Shown piece after piece: positions 54,204 through 63,406 of a DNA stretch of 64,000 nucleotides. The translations under genes and the position numbers were made by a program. The number at the start of each line of letters is the position of its first letter. The first letter of the stretch is position 1. This DNA comes from Sphingopyxis lindanitolerans (GTDB lineage: Bacteria > Pseudomonadota > Alphaproteobacteria > Sphingomonadales > Sphingomonadaceae). Where the stretch lies: positions 3,739,569 through 3,803,568 of the forward strand of contig NZ_CM009578.1 of NCBI RefSeq assembly GCF_002993885.1, given 5' to 3'. The notes under the pieces are model-generated. The model was given only the letters and a program-made list of their open reading frames with translations. It was not told the DNA's origin and searched no databases.

Positions 54204-55424
54204 ATGGTGACGGGTAAGGCGAAATTATTCCGCGATCACGGTGGTCACGGCCACGCGCCGGTCACCAATATCGAACTGTTCTTCGACCTCGTCTTTGTTT
54301 TTGCGATCACCCAATTGTCGCATACGCTGCTCGCTCATCTGGGATGGCTCGGCGCGCTTCGAACCTTGCTGCTGCTGTTCGCGGTCTGGTGGGTCTGGAT
54401 CTATACGACGTGGGTCGCCAACTGGCTCGACCCCGAGCGTGCCCATGTCCGGCTGATGCTGATCCTGCTGATGCTCGGCGGGCTCATGCTGTCGATTTCG
54501 ATTCCCGGCGCCTTCGGCAAGCAGGGCTGGCTGTTCGCCGCGGCCTATTGCTCGATGCAGATCGGCCGCTCGCTCTATATGGTCTGGGCCAGCCGCGGGG
54601 TTCATCCTGCCCGCGCGCGCAGTTTTCTGCGGATCACTTTCTGGCTGCTGTTGTCGCTGCCTTTGTGGATCGCCGGGGCGGCGGCGGCGCCCGATCAGCG
54701 GCTGCTGCTGTGGGGCGCGGCGTTGCTGATCGATTATGCGGGCCCGGCGCTTTTCTTCCCGACCCCGATCCTCGGGCGCTCGGAGGCGGGCGACTGGGAT
54801 ATTTCGGGCGCACATATGGCCGAACGCTGCGCGTTGTTCGTGATCATCTCGCTCGGCGAGGGGGTGCTGATCACCGGCGCGACTTTTGCCGAGCTGCCGC
54901 AGGATCGGCTCCACTGGTTCGCTTTCGCGACCTGTTTTCTTGGCTCGGCGGCGCTGTGGTGGCTCTATTTCGACAGCGGCGCGCGGCGCGGCAGCGAACG
55001 GATCGAGACGAGCGATCAGGCAGGGCTGATCGCGCGCAACGCCTATACCTATTGGCACATCGCGATCGTCGCGGGACTCATCGTTTCGGCGGTCGCCGAC
55101 GAGATGCTGCTGATGCACCCGCAGGGACATATCGAGCCGGGGCTGCTCGCGGTTTCGATCGGCGGACCACTGTTGTTCCTGATCGGCAATATGGGGTTCA
55201 AGAAAGCGACGAACGACCGCCGATTGCCGCCCTTTTCGCATATGATCGGAAGCGCGCTGCTGCTTGCCGTCGGCGCCGCCGCCTGGTTCGGTCACTGGCA
55301 ACCGATCGCGCTCGGCCTCGCGACCTTCGCGGCGCTCGTCTTCACCGCCATCTGGGAATGGGGCAGCTATCATGGCGGCTGGCGGCGCTGGGCGCCGTGG
55401 ATCGAGCGCTTCGACCGAGCCTGA
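54204..55424 (+). CDS. Low-temperature requirement protein A (LtrA) family
   Basis: 406 residues from the ATG following GGGGAAGG. N-terminal VTNIELFFDLVFVFAITQLS is the family signature. About ten transmembrane helices follow, with WVWIYTTWVANWLDPERAHV and AERCALFVIISLGEGVLITG (conserved ER and GE). Function is unknown; originally linked to growth at low temperature in Listeria. A short linker separates it from the convergent hypothetical gene (2 bp). Confidence 0.93.
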   Translation: MVTGKAKLFRDHGGHGHAPVTNIELFFDLVFVFAITQLSHTLLAHLGWLGALRTLLLLFAVWWVWIYTTWVANWLDPERAHVRLMLILLMLGGLMLSISIPGAFGKQGWLFAAAYCSMQIGRSLYMVWASRGVHPARARSFLRITFWLLLSLPLWIAGAAAAPDQRLLLWGAALLIDYAGPALFFPTPILGRSEAGDWDISGAHMAERCALFVIISLGEGVLITGATFAELPQDRLHWFAFATCFLGSAALWWLYFDSGARRGSERIETSDQAGLIARNAYTYWHIAIVAGLIVSAVADEMLLMHPQGHIEPGLLAVSIGGPLLFLIGNMGFKKATNDRRLPPFSHMIGSALLLAVGAAAWFGHWQPIALGLATFAALVFTAIWEWGSYHGGWRRWAPWIERFDRA

Positions 55425-55426
55425 CG

Positions 55427-55846
55427 TTAATTCGCGGGATTGATCAGGCAGCCGCTCGCCCCGGCATAATGGGCGCTGCGCGACGCGAGCAGGGGGACGC
55501 TGCCGGTGATGGTCTTCGTCGCCGGATCGTCGCTGATCGACACCATTTCCATTCCCGGCTCGAAATCGGTCTGGCAGCTTTCGAGGCTGCGTCCCTCGAC
55601 ATAGCGGCACGAGCAGCCGATGCGCGCGGCATAGGCCGACCCCAGTTCGGCCTGCGCCTTGAACGACGGCAGCTTCCAGACGAGGAACAGCGCGAACAGG
55701 ACGCCGAAGCCCGCGACCCATGGCAGGCAGCCGCCCCGCTTACCGTCCCGCCGCTTGCGACCGCGCAGGTGCGGCGGCACTTCGGGGCGCGGCGTGCTCG
55801 GCGGTTGGTCGGGCGTTGCCGTCTCGGGTGGGTTGGTGTTACTCAC
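55427..55846 (-). CDS. Conserved-looking hypothetical membrane protein
   Basis: 139 residues from a GTG start, placed only 9 bp from the start of the divergent serine hydrolase. A proline-rich basic N terminus (PPHLRGRKRRDGKRGG) is cytoplasmic, one helix at about 40-58 (LPWVAGFGVLFALFLVWKL) follows, and the periplasmic part has IGCSCRYVEGRSLESCQTDF with a further Cys near the end. I do not recognise a named family. Confidence 0.65.
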   Translation of the reverse strand: MSNTNPPETATPDQPPSTPRPEVPPHLRGRKRRDGKRGGCLPWVAGFGVLFALFLVWKLPSFKAQAELGSAYAARIGCSCRYVEGRSLESCQTDFEPGMEMVSISDDPATKTITGSVPLLASRSAHYAGASGCLINPAN

Positions 55847-55855
55847 GGGATCGCC

Positions 55856-56977
55856 ATGATCACCAAAAAAGCCATGCTGGCAAGTGCCGCGCTGCTGCTT
55901 CTGGGCGGCTGGTCGCTCGCGCAGGCGGCAGGGCAGGGGAGTCCGTCGATCGATCCCCGGCCGATCGACGCTTCACCCGCGCTTGCGGCGCTCGATCCGA
56001 CGATCCGGGCGAAAGCCGACGCGCTGTTCGGCGACGCCGATGCGGTGGGCGAGACGCGCGCGCTGCTCGTGCTGCGCGACGGCGCGCCGATCTATGAACG
56101 TTATGGTCCGGGGTTCGACCGCAATTCGAAGCTGATCAGCTGGTCGATGGCGAAGAGCATCACCGCCGTGCTCACGGGTTTCCTCGTCGCCGACGGGCAA
56201 TTGTCGCTCGACGCGCCGGCGCCGGTCGCGGCGTGGCAGCGGACCGGCGATCCGCGCGGGCCGATCACGCTGCGCCACCTGCTTCACATGGCCTCGGGGC
56301 TCGAGCATGTCGAAACCGGCGATCCGGTGTGGAAGGGCGATACGATCCAGATGCTGTTCGGCACCGGCGCGGGCGACATGGCCGCCTTTGCCGAAGCCAA
56401 GCCCGCGGCGGCAAAGCCCGGCGAGGTGTTCAACTATAGCTCGGCGACCAGCGTGATCCTCGCCGATATATTGGCCGACACGCTGACCCCGTCGCAAAAT
56501 CCCGATGCGCGGCGCGCGGCGATGCGCGATTTCATCCAGGGCCGGTTGATCGAGCCACTCGGTATGACCAGCCTGACCCCCGAATTCGATGCGCACGGCA
56601 CGATGATCGGCGGTTCTATCATGCACGCCACCGCGCGCGACTATGCGAAGTTCGGTGAATTCCTGCGCAACCATGGCGTCGCGGGCGGCCAGCGGCTGCT
56701 GCCTGAAACCTGGATGAAATTCATGCTGACCCCGTCGGCGGACGATCCGGGCTATGGCGGCCATATCTGGCTCAACCGGCGGCGTCCGCCGGGCGCCGAC
56801 GCCGCGCTCTGGCCCGATCGCGGCCCGAACGACCTGTTCGCCTGCATCGGGCATCAGGGGCAATATATCATCGTCTCGCCGTCGCAGCGGGTGACGATCG
56901 TCCGGCTGGGGATCACGAAGGACGACCAGTTCCCGGCGCTGCGCCGCCATCTGGCGGATCTGACGGCGGCGCTTTGA
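55856..56977 (+). CDS. Serine hydrolase of the beta-lactamase/class C family
   Basis: 373 residues. Signal peptide MITKKAMLASAALLLLGGWS then SLAQAAG. The catalytic Ser97 and Lys100 are in SWSMAKSITAVLTGFL; the Tyr is in FNYSSATSV; GHQGQYIIVSPSQRVTIV matches the third (KTG-like) strand. Similar to esterase EstB and 6-aminohexanoate-dimer hydrolase. PEWM-like ending LRRHLADLTAAL. Exported; likely esterase or amidase rather than a resistance enzyme. Confidence 0.9.
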   Translation: MITKKAMLASAALLLLGGWSLAQAAGQGSPSIDPRPIDASPALAALDPTIRAKADALFGDADAVGETRALLVLRDGAPIYERYGPGFDRNSKLISWSMAKSITAVLTGFLVADGQLSLDAPAPVAAWQRTGDPRGPITLRHLLHMASGLEHVETGDPVWKGDTIQMLFGTGAGDMAAFAEAKPAAAKPGEVFNYSSATSVILADILADTLTPSQNPDARRAAMRDFIQGRLIEPLGMTSLTPEFDAHGTMIGGSIMHATARDYAKFGEFLRNHGVAGGQRLLPETWMKFMLTPSADDPGYGGHIWLNRRRPPGADAALWPDRGPNDLFACIGHQGQYIIVSPSQRVTIVRLGITKDDQFPALRRHLADLTAAL

Positions 56978-57007
56978 GCGGGCTTCGAGCGATCATGACC
57001 GTCGCCC

Positions 57008-57023
57008 CCCGCCCCAGGGCGGG
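57008..57023. terminator. Possible hairpin between convergent genes
   Basis: CCCGCC-CCAG-GGCGGG lies in the 48-bp gap between the serine hydrolase stop and the arsC stop. No T-run follows on either strand, so this would be a weak terminator or only a stabilising hairpin. Confidence 0.35.
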
Positions 57024-57025
57024 CG

Positions 57026-57370
57026 TTACAAAATCTCGCGCACCAGATCCTGCGGGCGGCAATAGCGCACACCCTTGTCGGTCTCGACGAAGGGGCGGTC
57101 CACATAGGCGGGATTTTCCACCATCGCGGCGATGATCGCCTCTTCGCTCGCGTCCTTCAGCCCGTGCTCTTCGGCGTCGGTGCCGCGCAGGCGGAGCGCT
57201 TCGCGGGCGGTGAGGCCGGCGTCGCTGAACAACTGGCGCAGCTTGTCCGCCGTATAGGGGGTCTTCAGATATTCGACGACCTCGACCTCGACTCCGGGGG
57301 TTTCCTCGAGAATCGCCAGCGTCTTGCGCGAGGTGCCGCAGGCGGGGTTGTGCCAGATGGTTGCTCTCAT
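57026..57370 (-). CDS. arsC: ArsC-family arsenate reductase (glutaredoxin type)
   Basis: 114 residues. The active-site Cys11 is in WHNPACGTSRKTLAI (C-G-T-S-R), and FVETDKGVRYCRPQDLVREI is the C-terminal block. The enzyme reduces arsenate to arsenite with glutathione and glutaredoxin. No arsB or arsR nearby, so this could be the stand-alone stress type (Spx/YffB-like relatives). AGGAC precedes the ATG. Confidence 0.93.
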   Translation of the reverse strand: MRATIWHNPACGTSRKTLAILEETPGVEVEVVEYLKTPYTADKLRQLFSDAGLTAREALRLRGTDAEEHGLKDASEEAIIAAMVENPAYVDRPFVETDKGVRYCRPQDLVREIL

Positions 57371-57550
57371 GCGCGCGTCCTAACCGGAGCTTACCGCAGC
57401 GTAAACCCGCTATTCATGGCATATATGGCACATCTGCCCGCATGAAGGGGAACCACCAGCTTGCCTTTCGCGGCCCGAATACGATCTATGGACGATCGAG
57501 GGACCGCCAGAGGCGGCCAATGCGGGGTTGCTGTTTACGTGAATGAATTG

Positions 57551-58300
57551 ATGGATCGCAGAGCGATGTTGGCGGCGTTAGCGAGCGCGGGGGCGCTGGC
57601 CGCGACGTCGGCGCGCGCCGCCCAATTGCCCGACTGGATCGCTCAGCCCCAATCCGTGCTGCCCCCTCCGGCGCCGGTGCAGGCGCCGGTCGACTATCTC
57701 GCCGTCGCGCGCAAGCAGCTTGCGCTGCAATCGCGCAACATCCACCAGACCGACCGCGTCGGCATCGTCGATTTCGGGTTGCCGTCGTCGCGTCCGCGCT
57801 TCGCGCTGATCGACATGGCGGCGGGCAAGATCGAGATGTTTCCGGTGACCCACGGCCGCGGGTCGGACCCGCAGCACGACGGCTGGCTCAAGCGTTTCTC
57901 GAACGCGCCGGGCAGCCTGGCGTCGTCGCGGGGCGCCTATCGCACCAGCGATTATTATTGGGGTGCGAACGGATCGTCGATGCGGCTCGCGGGGCTGGAG
58001 GCCGATAACAACAATGCCGACATGCGCGCGATCGTCATCCACGGCGCCTGGTATGCCGAACCGTCGCTGATCGCGACGCAGGGCAAGCTGGGGCGCAGCG
58101 AGGGCTGCTTCGTCTTTGGCGAGGAATTGCTGCCGACGATACTCTATAAGCTCGGGCCGGGGCGCCTGCTCTTTGCCGACAAGCTCAGCCTGCCGCCACC
58201 GATGCCGAGTTTCCAGATGCCGACAGAGCCGCTGCCGGGAACCGAGAATATGGTTCGCGCGAGCGCGACCAGCGGGACGATGCCGAAGACGGCAGATTGA
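57551..58300 (+). CDS. L,D-transpeptidase catalytic-domain-like protein
   Basis: 249 residues from MDRRAMLAALASAGAL, a signal peptide with a twin-arginine-like start. PRFALIDMAAGKIEMFPVTH, then His164 in VIHGAWYAE and Cys186 in LGRSEGCFVFGEE form the YkuD-like active site (His...Cys, G-R-S-x-G-C). This matches the murein L,D-transpeptidase catalytic family (PF13645). Acts on periplasmic peptidoglycan if active. It converges with the larger L,D-transpeptidase. Confidence 0.88.
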   Translation: MDRRAMLAALASAGALAATSARAAQLPDWIAQPQSVLPPPAPVQAPVDYLAVARKQLALQSRNIHQTDRVGIVDFGLPSSRPRFALIDMAAGKIEMFPVTHGRGSDPQHDGWLKRFSNAPGSLASSRGAYRTSDYYWGANGSSMRLAGLEADNNNADMRAIVIHGAWYAEPSLIATQGKLGRSEGCFVFGEELLPTILYKLGPGRLLFADKLSLPPPMPSFQMPTEPLPGTENMVRASATSGTMPKTAD

Positions 58301-58386
58301 CCTGCGCCGTCGCCCCGTACAGGCGGCTAGCGGGGTAGCGTAAGATTGCCAGCGGCCCCCGCCTTCGCGGGGGCAACAGGTGTCGT

Positions 58387-59766
58387 TCAGTAGATCCCGC
58401 CGTTGCCCAGCTTGCCGACCTGCGTGGTGGGGGTTGCTGCCACCGGCACCGTCGGTACCACCGCCGGCGGGTTCGGCGAGATCACCACCGCGGCGGCGCG
58501 GCCGGGTTTGGCGAAGCTCGCGACGACGGGGGCATCGCGGCCATAGATGTCGGCGAGCTTGGTGACGCCGCCCTTGGCGCCCGGAACGACGGTCCAATAG
58601 GCGACATAGACGGGGAAGGGCTGTTCGAAGGTGAATTTCGTCGTCTTGCCGCTCGCGACCGCCTCGCCAAATTCCTCGGGACTGCGCCCGGCGAAATAGA
58701 CCGCCATCAGCCCGGAAAAGTGCAGCGCCCGCTCGGTGCGGATGCAGCCGTGGCTGAAGGCGCGCGCCGCCGCCGCGAAAGCGCCCTTCGACGGCGTGTC
58801 GTGCAGGTAGATGGCGTGCGGGTTGAGCATCTCCATCTTCATCACGCCCAGCGCGTTGTTGGCGCCCGGCTGCTGCACCACCGACAGCGACTTGCCGCTG
58901 CCCGTCCAGGTATAGCCTTGCGCGCGGGCGCGGGCGGGGTTGTTCGCGATCGTCGCGCCGATGCCTTCGGCGATGATGCTGCGCGGCAGCGTCCAGGTCG
59001 GGTTGAGGATGATCCCGGTCGCCATCGGGTTGAGCTGCGGCGTCGGGGTCGACGGCTTGCCGACGACCGCCTTGTGCGTCGCGATGATCGTGCCGCCGTG
59101 GATGACACGGGTCAGATATTCGGGAACATTGCTGACGACATAATGATCGCCAAGATCGCGCGGCATCCAGCGCCAGCGTTCCATGTTGACGCGGATCGCA
59201 TTGGCGTCGGCGGGGGTTTTCGCCGTCTTGAGCGCCGCCTTCAGCGCCACGAAATTGGGATGCACCGGGTCGAGCCCGGCGAGTGCCGCAGGAATGGTGT
59301 TGGTCGTCAGCGCCGAGGTCAGGAGCGCGATCAGCGGCTCGGTCTGCGCGTCGCTGTCGGTCATGAACCATTGCTTGCGCGCCACATTGGGCGTGCGGCC
59401 GTCGCGCAGGTGCGTCGCGAGCAGCAGGAAGCTGTCGGTCGCGACCCGATCGAGCTGGTCCTGGTCGCCGCCGTCGATCGCCGCCTGCAGCGCGTCGGGA
59501 TCATAATCCTTTGCGAACAGGCCTTCGTCGCCGACGCTCTGGACGACGCCGAGCAGCGCCTTGGCGTTCGCCACCGACCAGTCGGGCAGATTGGCCTGCG
59601 TCATGGTTTCGACGACGGGGGCGTCGTCCTTGACCTTGTCGGGTTGCAGGACGACCGAATCCTCCTTGACGTTGGTCGTCTGCGCGAGCGCGGGAGACGC
59701 AAGCAGCGCCAGGGGGAGGAGCAGTGCCGCGGACGGATGCACGAAAAGGGGGGATTTTTTGACCAT
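58387..59766 (-). CDS. YcbB/LdtD-like L,D-transpeptidase
   Basis: 459 residues. Signal peptide (ALLLPLALLASPALAQ), a long N-terminal scaffold domain, then the YkuD domain from about residue 210. The active site is YLHDTPSKGAF (His322) with Cys341 in RAFSHGCIRTERAL. A Pro/Val-rich tail ends the protein. Catalyses 3-3 crosslinks or attaches proteins to peptidoglycan. No ribosome site of note. Confidence 0.93.
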   Translation of the reverse strand: MVKKSPLFVHPSAALLLPLALLASPALAQTTNVKEDSVVLQPDKVKDDAPVVETMTQANLPDWSVANAKALLGVVQSVGDEGLFAKDYDPDALQAAIDGGDQDQLDRVATDSFLLLATHLRDGRTPNVARKQWFMTDSDAQTEPLIALLTSALTTNTIPAALAGLDPVHPNFVALKAALKTAKTPADANAIRVNMERWRWMPRDLGDHYVVSNVPEYLTRVIHGGTIIATHKAVVGKPSTPTPQLNPMATGIILNPTWTLPRSIIAEGIGATIANNPARARAQGYTWTGSGKSLSVVQQPGANNALGVMKMEMLNPHAIYLHDTPSKGAFAAAARAFSHGCIRTERALHFSGLMAVYFAGRSPEEFGEAVASGKTTKFTFEQPFPVYVAYWTVVPGAKGGVTKLADIYGRDAPVVASFAKPGRAAAVVISPNPPAVVPTVPVAATPTTQVGKLGNGGIY

Positions 59767-59841
59767 GGTAAAGGGCCATAGCCAAAAAGGCGGGGCAGTT
59801 AAAGGGAGCTAGGGCACAGGCCGGCGTGCAATAATCCGTAT

Positions 59842-59922
59842 GCCCCGGCGAAGGCGGGGACCCATCTTCTGCCCGTGCAAGTTCGAACCGGCCGGTGATG
59901 GCCCCCCGCCTTCGCGGGGGAA
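59842..59922. repeat. Palindromic repeat, CCCCGGCGAAGGCGGGGA type
   Basis: CCCCGGCGAAGGCGGGGA at the left, CCCCCCGCCTTCGCGGGGG at the right, around TTCGAACCGGCCGG. Between the LD-transpeptidase start and the accC end. Related to 19248-19325. Confidence 0.65.
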
Positions 59923-59940
59923 CACGCTATGAAAGAAGAC

Positions 59941-61299
59941 TCAGGCCGCGTCCGCGTCCTGTTTCGCGAGCCATTCCTCGAGCCACTTGATCGTGTAATC
60001 GCCGTTGATCACGTCGGGGTCGGCGAGCAGCGCCTGGTGGAGCGGGATGTTCGTCTTGACGCCGCCGATCACCATTTCCCCCAGCGCGCGGCGCATCCGC
60101 ATCATGCAGCTTTCGCGGCTGCGGCCATAGACGATCAGCTTGCCGATCATGCTGTCATAATAGGGTGGGATCGAATAGCCGGCGTAAAGCCCGCTATCGA
60201 CGCGCACATGCATGCCGCCCGCGGCGTGATAGCTCGTCACCTTGCCGGGCGAGGGCAGGAAGCTGCGCGGATCCTCGGCATTGATACGGCATTCCATCGC
60301 GTGGCCGCGAAATTCGAGATCCTCCTGCTTGACCGACAGGCCCGCGCCGCCCGCGATGCGAATCTGTTCGCGAACGAGGTCGAAGCCGGTGATCATTTCG
60401 GTCACCGGATGCTCGACCTGGATGCGCGTGTTCATCTCGATGAAGAAGAATTCGCCATTTTCCCAAAGGAATTCGATCGTGCCAGCGCCGCGATAGTGCA
60501 TCGCCGCCATCGCGTCGGCGCAGATGCCGCCCATGCGCGCGCGCTCCTCTGCCGAGATGATCGGCGAGGGGGCCTCTTCGAGCACTTTCTGGTGGCGGCG
60601 CTGGAGCGAGCAGTCGCGCTCGCCGAGGTGGATGGCATTGCCCTTGCCGTCGCCGAAGATCTGGAATTCGATATGGCGCGGGTTGCCGAGATATTTTTCC
60701 ATATAGACGGTCGGATCGCCGAAGGCGGCCGCCGCTTCGCTCGATGCCTGACCCATCAGGCTTTCGAGGCTGTCCTCGTCGGGGACGACCTTCATGCCGC
60801 GGCCGCCGCCGCCCGACGCCGCCTTGATCAGCACCGGATAGCCGATCTCATGCGCGAGCTTCTTGGTTTCCTCGCTGAACGTCACCGCGCCGGGCGAGCC
60901 CGGAACCACCGGCAGGCCCAGCTTGACCGCGGTGCGCTTGGCCTCGACCTTGTCGCCCATCGTGCGGATATGTTCGGGCTTCGGCCCGACGAAGACCATG
61001 TTGTGCGCTTCGATGATCTCGGCAAAGCGCTCGTTTTCAGAGAGGAAACCATAGCCGGGATGGATGGCGTCGGCACCGGTGATCTCCGCCGCCGAAATGA
61101 TCGCGGGGATGTTGAGATAGCTGTCTTTCGCCGCGGGCGGGCCGATGCACACGGCTTCGTCGGCGAGGCGGACGTGCATCGCGTCGGTGTCGGCGGTCGA
61201 ATGGACCGCGACCGTCCTGATGCCCATTTCGTGACACGCGCGGTGGATACGCAGCGCGATCTCGCCACGGTTGGCGATCAGGAGCTTTTCGATGGTCAT
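59941..61299 (-). CDS. accC: Biotin carboxylase subunit of acetyl-CoA carboxylase
   Basis: 452 residues from the ATG; a TTG 6 bp upstream is in frame. Carboxylates biotin on AccB with ATP and bicarbonate for malonyl-Co[21 protein letters not shown] starts the domain; the ATP-grasp loop is [12 protein letters not shown]; the active-site [20 protein letters not shown] is present. 20 bp downstream of accB, with AAGGG upstream. Order aroQ-accB-accC is common in alphaproteobacteria. Confidence 0.98.
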   Translation of the reverse strand: MTIEKLLIANRGEIALRIHRACHEMGIRTVAVHSTADTDAMHVRLADEAVCIGPPAAKDSYLNIPAIISAAEITGADAIHPGYGFLSENERFAEIIEAHNMVFVGPKPEHIRTMGDKVEAKRTAVKLGLPVVPGSPGAVTFSEETKKLAHEIGYPVLIKAASGGGGRGMKVVPDEDSLESLMGQASSEAAAAFGDPTVYMEKYLGNPRHIEFQIFGDGKGNAIHLGERDCSLQRRHQKVLEEAPSPIISAEERARMGGICADAMAAMHYRGAGTIEFLWENGEFFFIEMNTRIQVEHPVTEMITGFDLVREQIRIAGGAGLSVKQEDLEFRGHAMECRINAEDPRSFLPSPGKVTSYHAAGGMHVRVDSGLYAGYSIPPYYDSMIGKLIVYGRSRESCMMRMRRALGEMVIGGVKTNIPLHQALLADPDVINGDYTIKWLEEWLAKQDADAA

Positions 61300-61319
61300 G
61301 ACCAAATTCGCCCTTCGGA

Positions 61320-61793
61320 TCAGCCGAGGGTGAACAGCGGCTGGTCGAATTCGACCGGCTGGCTGTTCTCGACATGCACGGCCTTGAGCGTGCCCGCGGC
61401 GGGGGCGACGATCGGGTTCATCACCTTCATCGCCTCGATGATCAGGACCGTGTCGCCGGCCTTCACCGCCGAACCGATCGCGGCGAAATTGGGCGCGCCG
61501 GGTTCGGGGGCGAGATAGACGGTGCCGACCATCGGCGACTTCACCGCGTCGGCGAAGCTGTCGACGGCGGGCGCCGGTGCGGCGACGGCGGCGGGAGCCG
61601 CAGGGGCGGCCGCGGCGGCAACCGGTGCCGGCGCATAAGCGACCGGCGCGGCGGTCAGCGTCCGCGCGACGCGCACCTTGCGGTCGCCGTCTTCGACCTC
61701 GATCTCCGAAAGCTGCGTGTCGTCGAGCAGTTCGGCGAGCGCCCGCACGAAGGCCGGATCGATGTTGAGGCCATTGTCTTTATGGTCACCCAT
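61320..61793 (-). CDS. accB: Biotin carboxyl carrier protein
   Basis: 157 residues. An N-terminal helical part ([20 protein letters not shown]), an Ala/Pro-rich flexible linker (about 48-78), and the C-terminal biotinyl domain with the biotinylated Lys123 in [11 protein letters not shown] and [25 protein letters not shown] precedes the ATG. Partner of accC. Confidence 0.97.
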   Translation of the reverse strand: MGDHKDNGLNIDPAFVRALAELLDDTQLSEIEVEDGDRKVRVARTLTAAPVAYAPAPVAAAAAPAAPAAVAAPAPAVDSFADAVKSPMVGTVYLAPEPGAPNFAAIGSAVKAGDTVLIIEAMKVMNPIVAPAAGTLKAVHVENSQPVEFDQPLFTLG

Positions 61794-61865
61794 GAGAATT
61801 TTTCCTGTTGCTGCGGCGCCGTTGGATGCGGCGCTCGGACCCCTGTTCTGATGGCGCCCCTCTTG

Positions 61866-62306
61866 TCAGAGACGGGCGGCGGCGTCCAGCGCCAGCGTGT
61901 AGCTGTTCGCGCCATGCCCCGCAAAATGCAGGGCCGCCGCCATGCCGACATAGCTGAGATGGCGAAACGGCTCGCGCTGCATCGGGTCCGACAGATGAAC
62001 CTCGATCACCGGCACCTTGATCGACTTGATCGCGTCGTGGATCGCGATCGACGTGTGGGTATAGCCGCCCGCGTTGAGCAGCACCGCCTTGGCGCCTTCG
62101 ACATAAGCTTCGTGCAGCCAGTCGATCAGCACGCCCTCGTGGTTCGTTTGGCGGCATTCGACGCGCAGGCCGAGATCAGCCGCCTGCGCCGCCAGCCGCG
62201 CGTGGATGTCGTTCAGCGTGTCGTGGCCGTAAATTTCGGGCTCGCGCGTGCCGAGCAGGTTGAGGTTGGGGCCGCTAAGGACATAGACGGTCGGAAGTTC
62301 GGACAA
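61866..62306 (-). CDS. aroQ: Type II 3-dehydroquinate dehydratase
   Basis: 146 residues from a TTG start with AAAGG 8 bp before. Dehydrates 3-dehydroquinate in the shikimate pathway. [20 protein letters not shown] contains the catalytic Tyr and the phosphate-like loop; [18 protein letters not shown] and VIEVHLSD provide further active-site residues. Upstream of accB on the same strand; divergent from thiS. Confidence 0.97.
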   Translation of the reverse strand: MSELPTVYVLSGPNLNLLGTREPEIYGHDTLNDIHARLAAQAADLGLRVECRQTNHEGVLIDWLHEAYVEGAKAVLLNAGGYTHTSIAIHDAIKSIKVPVIEVHLSDPMQREPFRHLSYVGMAAALHFAGHGANSYTLALDAAARL

Positions 62307-62384
62307 GCGACGGCCTTTCGGTTGCTAGGATGCGCGCTCCCCCTATATGGGCTGCACGGCGAAAGGCAAAGCGAGGTAGGCCAG

Positions 62385-62588
62385 ATGTTATCGATCATCC
62401 TCAACGGCGAGCAGAGGCATGTGCGCGAAGGTAGCATCGCCGATCTCGTCGCGTCGCTGGGCCTCGACGGGAAGAAGGTCGCGGTCGAGCGCAATCGCGC
62501 GATCGTGCCGCGCTCGACCCTCGCCGACGTTGCGCTTGCCGAGGGCGATGCGCTGGAAATCGTTCATTTCGTAGGAGGCGGTTGTTGA
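62385..62588 (+). CDS. thiS: Sulfur carrier protein ThiS
   Basis: 67 residues, ubiquitin-like fold. [35 protein letters not shown] and [11 protein letters not shown] are family blocks. The usual C-terminal Gly-Gly that becomes thiocarboxylate is followed here by one more Gly and a Cys (ending GGGC). The GAGG before the ATG is a fair ribosome site. It overlaps thiG by four bases (TTGA). Confidence 0.92.
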   Translation: MLSIILNGEQRHVREGSIADLVASLGLDGKKVAVERNRAIVPRSTLADVALAEGDALEIVHFVGGGC

Positions 62589-63355
62589 CCGACGGTTGGA
62601 GCGTTGCCGGGCGGACTTTCACGTCGCGGCTGATTGTCGGCACCGGCAAATATAAGGATTTCGAACAGAATGCCGCCGCCGTCGCGGCGTCGGGGGCCGA
62701 GATCGTCACCGTCGCGGTGCGCCGGGTCAATGTGTCCGACCCGTCGGCGCCGATGCTCACCGACTATATCGATCCGAAGAAGATCACTTATCTGCCCAAC
62801 ACCGCGGGCTGTTTCAACGCCGACGACGCGATCCGCACGCTGCGGCTGGCGCGCGAGGCGGGGGGCTGGGATCTGGTGAAGCTGGAAGTGCTCGGCGAGG
62901 CGAAGACGCTCTATCCGAACATGCGCGAGACGCTCGAGGCGACCGAAGTGCTCGCGAAGGAAGGCTTTCTGCCGATGGTCTATTGCGTCGACGATCCGAT
63001 CGCGGCGAAGCAACTCGAGGATGCGGGCGCGGTCGCGGTCATGCCGCTGGGGGCGCCGATCGGATCGGGGCTTGGCATCCAGAACCGCGTGACGATCCGC
63101 CTGATCGTCGAAGGCGCATCGGTGCCGGTGCTCGTCGATGCGGGGGTCGGCACCGCGAGCGATGCCGCGGTGGCGATGGAGCTTGGCTGCGACGGGGTGC
63201 TGATGAACACCGCGATCGCCGAGGCCAAAGACCCCATTCGCATGGCGCGCGCGATGAAACTGGCGGTCGAGGCGGGGCGCGATTCCTACCTTGCGGGGCG
63301 CATGGGCGTGCGGCGCTACGCCGATCCGTCGAGCCCGCTCGCGGGGCTGATTTAG
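62585..63355 (+). CDS. thiG: Thiazole synthase ThiG
   Basis: 256 residues from the TTG placed 6 bp after AGGAGG; another TTG sits 3 bp earlier. TIM-barrel enzyme that forms the thiazole phosphate from DXP, glycine-derived imine and ThiS thiocarboxylate. [20 protein letters not shown] is the start; [36 protein letters not shown] (Schiff-base Lys) and [20 protein letters not shown] follow. Translationally coupled to thiS. No TPP riboswitch was seen in the 78-bp upstream region. Confidence 0.96.
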   Translation: MTDGWSVAGRTFTSRLIVGTGKYKDFEQNAAAVAASGAEIVTVAVRRVNVSDPSAPMLTDYIDPKKITYLPNTAGCFNADDAIRTLRLAREAGGWDLVKLEVLGEAKTLYPNMRETLEATEVLAKEGFLPMVYCVDDPIAAKQLEDAGAVAVMPLGAPIGSGLGIQNRVTIRLIVEGASVPVLVDAGVGTASDAAVAMELGCDGVLMNTAIAEAKDPIRMARAMKLAVEAGRDSYLAGRMGVRRYADPSSPLAGLI

Positions 63356-63370
63356 TTTTTCCTACTGGGT

Positions 63371-63398
63371 CGTCATCCCGGCCTTCGCCGGGATGACG
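63371..63398. repeat. Short palindrome, CGTCATCCCGGC type
   Basis: CGTCATCCCGGCC-TTCG-CCGGGATGACG between the convergent thiG and DUF1254 genes. It resembles one arm pair of 19248-19325 and could act as a terminator hairpin. Confidence 0.7.
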
Positions 63399-63406
63399 GA
63401 CGGGTG

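Noticed and set aside
62307..62384. TPP riboswitch upstream of thiS
   Set aside because: The gap of 78 bp lacks the conserved CUGAGA and ACCUGAUC-like words, and no long pairing is seen.
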